Position numbers and translations under genes: made by a program
Assembly (NCBI GenBank): GCA_947247005.1
Contig: OX365956.1
Coordinates: forward strand, 14,714,089-14,778,088
DNA: 64,000 bases
Reading direction: 5' to 3'
Origin: Spisula solida
Lineage: Eukaryota > Mollusca > Bivalvia > Venerida > Mactridae
Notes under the pieces: generated by a model
Databases searched by the model: none
What the model was told of the DNA's origin: nothing
Seen by the model: only the letters and a program-made list of their open reading frames with translations
Part shown: one piece after another, positions 60,240 to 64,000 of the stretch
Layout: the number at the start of each line of letters is the position of its first letter
Position numbering within the stretch: position 1 is the stretch's first letter

Positions 60240-60711
60240 GCAAAGTACTGGAGATATAACTCTTCAGGATTTCCAGTTTAAGATAAATACAAGAATAATT
60301 TCTACAAATAAACATCTTTATACATGCAAAATTGTTGACTCTAACTTGTGTGATTTCTGTAATTGTCATATAGAATCCATAGAACATTCATTCTGGGAAT
60401 GCCATGTTGTTCAACATCTATGGAATCAATTCAATAATTATCTATATTCAAAATCAATAACTTTTCGAGTAAACAAATTAGATGCCATACTAGGAAATAC
60501 TGAGCTAAAAGTATACACAAAGCAAATAAACTATCTACTGATATTAATGAGAAATTTTATTTACAGAATGAGGTGCAGGAAGATTATTCCAAGGTTCTCA
60601 GTATTTAAAAATTATCTTTCATGTAAATTAAAAATTGAGGCTGAAATTGCACTAAATAATAACACATATGAGTCCTACTGTCACAAATGGAACACATTTT
60701 CAATTACATAA
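60229..60711 (+). pseudogene. LINE ORF2, C-terminal zinc-knuckle part (frame 4 of 4)
   Basis: The frame resumes as LPRQSTGDITLQDFQFKINT with RIISTNKHLY, then a C-x2-C...H-x4-C motif (LCDFCNCHIESIEHSFWEC) typical of the C-terminus of L1-group ORF2, followed by VVQHLWNQFNNYL. It ends at TAA 60709-60711. Together the four pieces cover the whole ORF2 with three frame breaks and no obvious in-frame stops between them. Confidence 0.85.
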
Positions 60712-61090
60712 TCGTAAACTGTCATTATGGTACAATAAATAAACATTAATGCAAAGATAAACAAAAACAAGAAATAAATAAAAAAAACTCTCTGTTTCCT
60801 ATTTTTAAATATCTTAGTTATGAATATGAGTATGTGTTATTTTGTACTGTCTGTAAATGTATTGTTGTTTTTTTTGTGTTTTTTGTGTTTTTTTTAATGA
60901 TAATAGTTAAATGTAAGTATTTGTATAGAACGTAACTGTGTATGATTGTCTGGCATGAATGAGAGTGTGAAAGAGAACGAGTGTGTGAGAAAGAAAATCT
61001 TAAAATCACTTTGTGTACATTTTTGTCAAAATTGTTATATATATGATTATGCATGAATGTATTTAAAGTAATAAAGAATGAGAAAAAAAA
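60712..61090 (+). other. LINE 3' UTR and poly(A)
   Basis: The 3' UTR is T- and GT-rich (60870-60900) and ends AATAAAGAATGAG followed by eight A residues. The short tail abuts the right target duplication. AATAAA at 61070-61075 is the probable polyadenylation signal. Confidence 0.85.
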
Positions 61091-61103
61091 ATGTTTTCTC
61101 CTC
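61091..61103. repeat. LINE target site duplication, right copy
   Basis: ATGTTTTCTCCTC directly after the A-run, then TGGAGTTTCTAATACATCAG as in the empty site at 33060. Confidence 0.95.
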
Positions 61104-61910
61104 TGGAGTTTCTAATACATCAGCAGATGATAAATTTCGAACGGGAGACAATGTTAAATACAATGACGGAAATGTGACTTGTATTCTACACCAACTATCG
61201 TTTGCCTTGTGGCGTACAATAACATCATTATCAACAGGATGATTAATGTCATTCCTTCAGAAGACAATACAACATCGTAACGAGATAATGACATAATACA
61301 AGACATGACAACAAGTACCAAGTGTGAGTTGACGTTTAATGACTGCATATTCCAAATACTAGTATGTATCATATTACTGCAATTCAAGTATATCTGATGT
61401 ACTTGAAATTATCTGCAAGTTAGGTAGTTGTGTTAAAATAAATAACATACATTAAAAGCTATGCTACGCCTATCAGGGTTTGAATTCTTAAAACATCTTG
61501 GTAATACACATATTTTTCAATTTAGTTAAAATGCATAATATGCCCATAACGATTTAATCCTTTTTAGATTGCATTGGCTAAACTTACTTGTGATACAATT
61601 ACAGCTGAAAGGTCACTGATACATTCCCTATTTTGACTATTGTGCTGCCATGGGGACATATGTGTTTTACAAACATCTCTTGTTTCAATTCTGCATTCAC
61701 TATCAAATCATCTGAAATTTGATTGGTCACTTGCATTAAGGTCTAAGTTATGACTTTGGGCGATCTCTTTTATACTTGACAAACCACTGCAACCACTAGT
61801 ACTCTTATTAACGACATCAACTATCTACTAAAATGAATTTATTATCAATTATCTATTAGCAATTATGATATTAATATGATTATAAACATAAATATTCAAA
61901 TTTTATAATA

Positions 61911-62785
61911 CCCCAATCACATGAGAGTCGGAATGAGCCGGAATGCCGTAGGAAAAGCAATTCGTGGTACATTCTTGTATGTTCGAAATGTATTCCGACT
62001 GCATTCCGAGTACATTCCATATGTTCGGACCAGTTTGAATGTTTTAACATGCTCTAAACATATTTCGTTTGAAATAAAATACATATTAAAATAAAAATTA
62101 ATAAACTGTTATTCAAAACTCTCTGTATTTATTGATACCGTCCAGATCACACGGCGTCGGAATGAGCCGGAATGCCGTAGGAATAGCAATTCGAGTTGTA
62201 TTCCTTCATGATCGAAATGCATTCGAAACATTCTGTCTACATGCTGAGTCAATTCGTAGTGTATTTGATATATTCCGGCCCATTCCTGTGTCCACTTCGA
62301 ATGTTTTGCGCATGTTCAAAACTTTCGAGATACATTCGAAGTCGGGTGGACTATCGAACGGCTACCGAAGTGTATTCTTCCGACATTCTGATTACATTTT
62401 AAATATTCTTACGGCATTCTGACTATATTCGAAACATTACTTAAAGCCATTATAGGTTCTGATACTAAACACACTACTCGTGCACAACCCGTGCATAATC
62501 CCGTGCAAAACGGTCCGATGCTTGTGTTAACCGTATTTTGAAAACATATGCGTGCATGATCTCCGCTATCATTCCAGGCAGACTCGAAGTGTATTCGAGT
62601 TATACTCGAAGTATATAAGAATTGTATTTAATGGTATTTGAAGTATTCCAACGGCATTTTGACAAAGCTGTAATAATTTTGGTCAATTCGAGTTATCATT
62701 CGGAATGTGTTTCGAATGTTTATTCTTTCTTCATTCCGACTCATTCGGGCCCATTCCGGCTGATTCGAGAGTCGTGTGATTGGGG
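61911..62785. mobile_element. MITE rich in ATTCG/GGAATG words
   Basis: The ends are inverted repeats: left CCCCAATCACATGAGAGTCG and right, reversed, CCCCAATCACACGACTCTCG, followed on both sides by GGAATG-type words. TA flanks both ends (61909-61910 and 62786-62787). The interior is filled with ATTCGA, ATTCCG and GGAATG words on both strands. A second copy of the left subterminal region (CGGAATGAGCCGGAATGCCG then TAGGAA) lies at about 62158-62185. The 96-codon plus frame at 62132-62422 follows from this word bias. Superfamily uncertain. Confidence 0.8.
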
Positions 62786-62833
62786 TATAACATGATTAAA
62801 TATACTTTGTTGATCACCCTTGTATAATCAAAT

Positions 62834-62866
62834 GTCGGACAGGGAAGGCAGCACTTAACTGAAACA
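62834..62866 (+). repeat. Dispersed repeat D, terminus only
   Basis: GTCGGACAGGGAAGGCAGCA then CTTAACTGAAACA, matching the terminus of the copies at 25906 and 30281. Confidence 0.75.
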
Positions 62867-64000
62867 GTCTTAAAACCATTTCTAGAATAGTACTATTGGG
62901 TTGCACTTTAAGCAGAATAGTACCTTGATGATGCATTCAGTTCAATAAAACAGCGGTACTGCTTTGTGTCGTCTTATGAGAACCATACTCGTGGCAACCA
63001 TTTTTGCCATTTTAAATTAGTTTCTTGCATCTAATAATACTCTCGGGAAAAAAACAGATTTGGGATGCGTTGGCTTTTTTACATTCGATTTTATATTAGG
63101 CTTATGCCTCGAAGATATTCAGCTGCAATATCTCCATTTCCATGACAAAGTAAGTGACATCAAGAAGTATCCAGACTGACACACTTTCATTAGTTCAGTT
63201 TTATGGGATTGAAATTATGTCATTGTGAGATTAGGAGAGGGCACATTCATCAGATAGTTCTATGTATGGGCAATACGATATAGTTCGTAAAATGGCACGC
63301 GATTGTTAGCTATTCGAATGTTATCCAAATGTCGCGGTTTGAGTATTTTAAGATAATTTTATCATCAAATTTAAAGCATTATCATTATTAAATGCTAGAC
63401 TTTCTAGTTAGTTGGTGAAAACCCTCCTGTTGGATTCAAGTTGTATATGGGATATCGTCCAACAACTGGAAATTGGCATTTGAATAAACATAATGCGACA
63501 CAGTTTTGTTGATAAAGAACGTGTTGTGTTTAAAACAGAACCAACAGTTATATAAGGGAACGAATAAGGATTATTTTAAATGATTTAGAATTGCTCAAAA
63601 CAAAGAATTAAGTCTATAATTCAATGCCAAATGCGAAAGTTTTGAACGTTTTTTTCGGACATCGCATACTTAATACAAATGTAACTGTTTACGCGATTTA
63701 TATGTAACTTACACGTGCGCACATAAATGGTTCATACTAATACACACGCTTCAACGATACCTGTACGTAATCATGCTTAAAATCAACGAAAATAACAAAT
63801 ACGTACTCAACTGAAGTCAGGCAAAACTTTTTTCCGCTGCCTTCCACCAACAAATCTGCTGTACACGCAACGGGTTGTACGGATGTTGAATATTGTTTAC
63901 ATCGACTCTGTATCGTGTCATCCACTCTCAAGGGTCTAAAACAATACAATTACATCGATTAATGAAGTTAAATTGGCAGTAAAATAAAAGTCTCAATAGT

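Larger units (their letters stand above)
54105..61090 (+). mobile_element. L1/Tx1-type LINE, about 7.0 kb
   Basis: The order is ORF1 (to 55042), a 1.9-kb inter-ORF region, ORF2 (56949-60711, frameshifted), a 3' UTR, AATAAA at 61070-61075 and a short A-run (61083-61090). It is flanked by a 13-bp target duplication and has an exact empty site in unit A. There is no 5' UTR: the element begins inside ORF1, so it is slightly 5'-truncated or of a family with very short leaders. APE-type endonuclease, reverse transcriptase with YFADD, and L1-like ORF1 place it in the L1/Tx1 group. Confidence 0.95.
42785..64000 (+). repeat. Tandem duplication, unit B (continues past window)
   Basis: This is the homologue of unit A in direct orientation; see unit A for block coordinates. 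It is longer because of insertions: mariner 43244-44363, an unplaced segment 47147-51741, a TTAA element 52431-53195, the LINE 54105-61090 and a MITE 61911-62785. The last aligned block still matches unit A at about 63975, so the unit end is outside the window. Confidence 0.8.

Noticed and set aside
62132..62422. 96-codon plus-strand open frame
   Set aside because: It lies inside a MITE made of ATTCG-type words that lack stops; overlapping frames are equally open.
29216..63975. Two copies of a giant transposon (Polinton-like) as explanation of the duplicated units
   Set aside because: No polymerase, integrase, capsid or ATPase frames and no long terminal repeats are seen; a tandem segmental duplication explains the order better.

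Overview
The window looks like animal (eukaryotic) nuclear DNA, roughly one-third GC, made almost entirely of non-coding and transposon-derived sequence. Evidence: an L1/Tx1-type LINE, tRNA-derived SINEs with internal Pol III boxes, mariner, hAT, pogo and TTAA-type elements, intron-like splice signals, and no bacterial-style gene packing. The repeat style (tRNA-SINEs sharing a core module, degenerate 150-180 bp tandem repeats, Tx1-like LINE) suggests a lophotrochozoan, most likely a bivalve mollusc. That assignment is an inference. No host protein-coding gene can be named. One weak candidate is a two-exon, 73-codon reading frame (9125-9179 joined to 15856-16022).

0-9 kb: mostly featureless AT-rich DNA with a fold-back element (1384-1968), a duplicated tRNA-like module (3681-4080), an 18-bp tandem array (4081-4265), a TTAA-flanked MITE (4499-5017), a 30-bp tandem array (5883-6116) and a retroelement tail (about 6180-6332).

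9-22 kb: a complete, very young LTR retrotransposon with identical 323-bp LTRs and almost no coding capacity (9406-13837). It lies in the possible intron of the candidate gene. It is followed by several degenerate tandem arrays and a hAT-type MITE (17431-18676).

22-29 kb: a cluster of three tRNA-SINEs in both orientations, two of which share a core sequence behind different tRNA heads; a 1.7-kb inverted-repeat structure (24430-26152); and a second, inverted copy of the TTAA MITE (27656-28190).

29-64 kb: an old direct tandem duplication. Unit A runs about 29.2-40.7 kb and unit B from about 42.8 kb past the window end. The units stay collinear through non-coding sequence but have collected different transposons, so each serves as an empty-site reference for the other. 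Unit B gained a mariner (43244-44363), a 4.6-kb segment (about 47147-51741), a 0.76-kb TTAA element (52431-53195), a 7-kb LINE (54105-61090) and an ATTCG-word-rich MITE (61911-62785). Unit A gained a 0.93-kb element with perfect 29-bp inverted termini (34376-35307) and a 2-kb inverted-repeat element containing a nested mariner-like MITE (38538-40524).

The LINE is the only clear protein-coding locus. It has an intact ORF1 whose start codon lies in the duplicated target site rather than in the element, and an ORF2 (endonuclease, reverse transcriptase, C-terminal zinc knuckle) broken by three single-base frameshifts. I found no convincing previously undescribed functional system. The strongest observations are the paired filled and empty sites, the start codon supplied by the target site, the modular SINE cluster, and a nine-copy dispersed repeat with a shared terminus.
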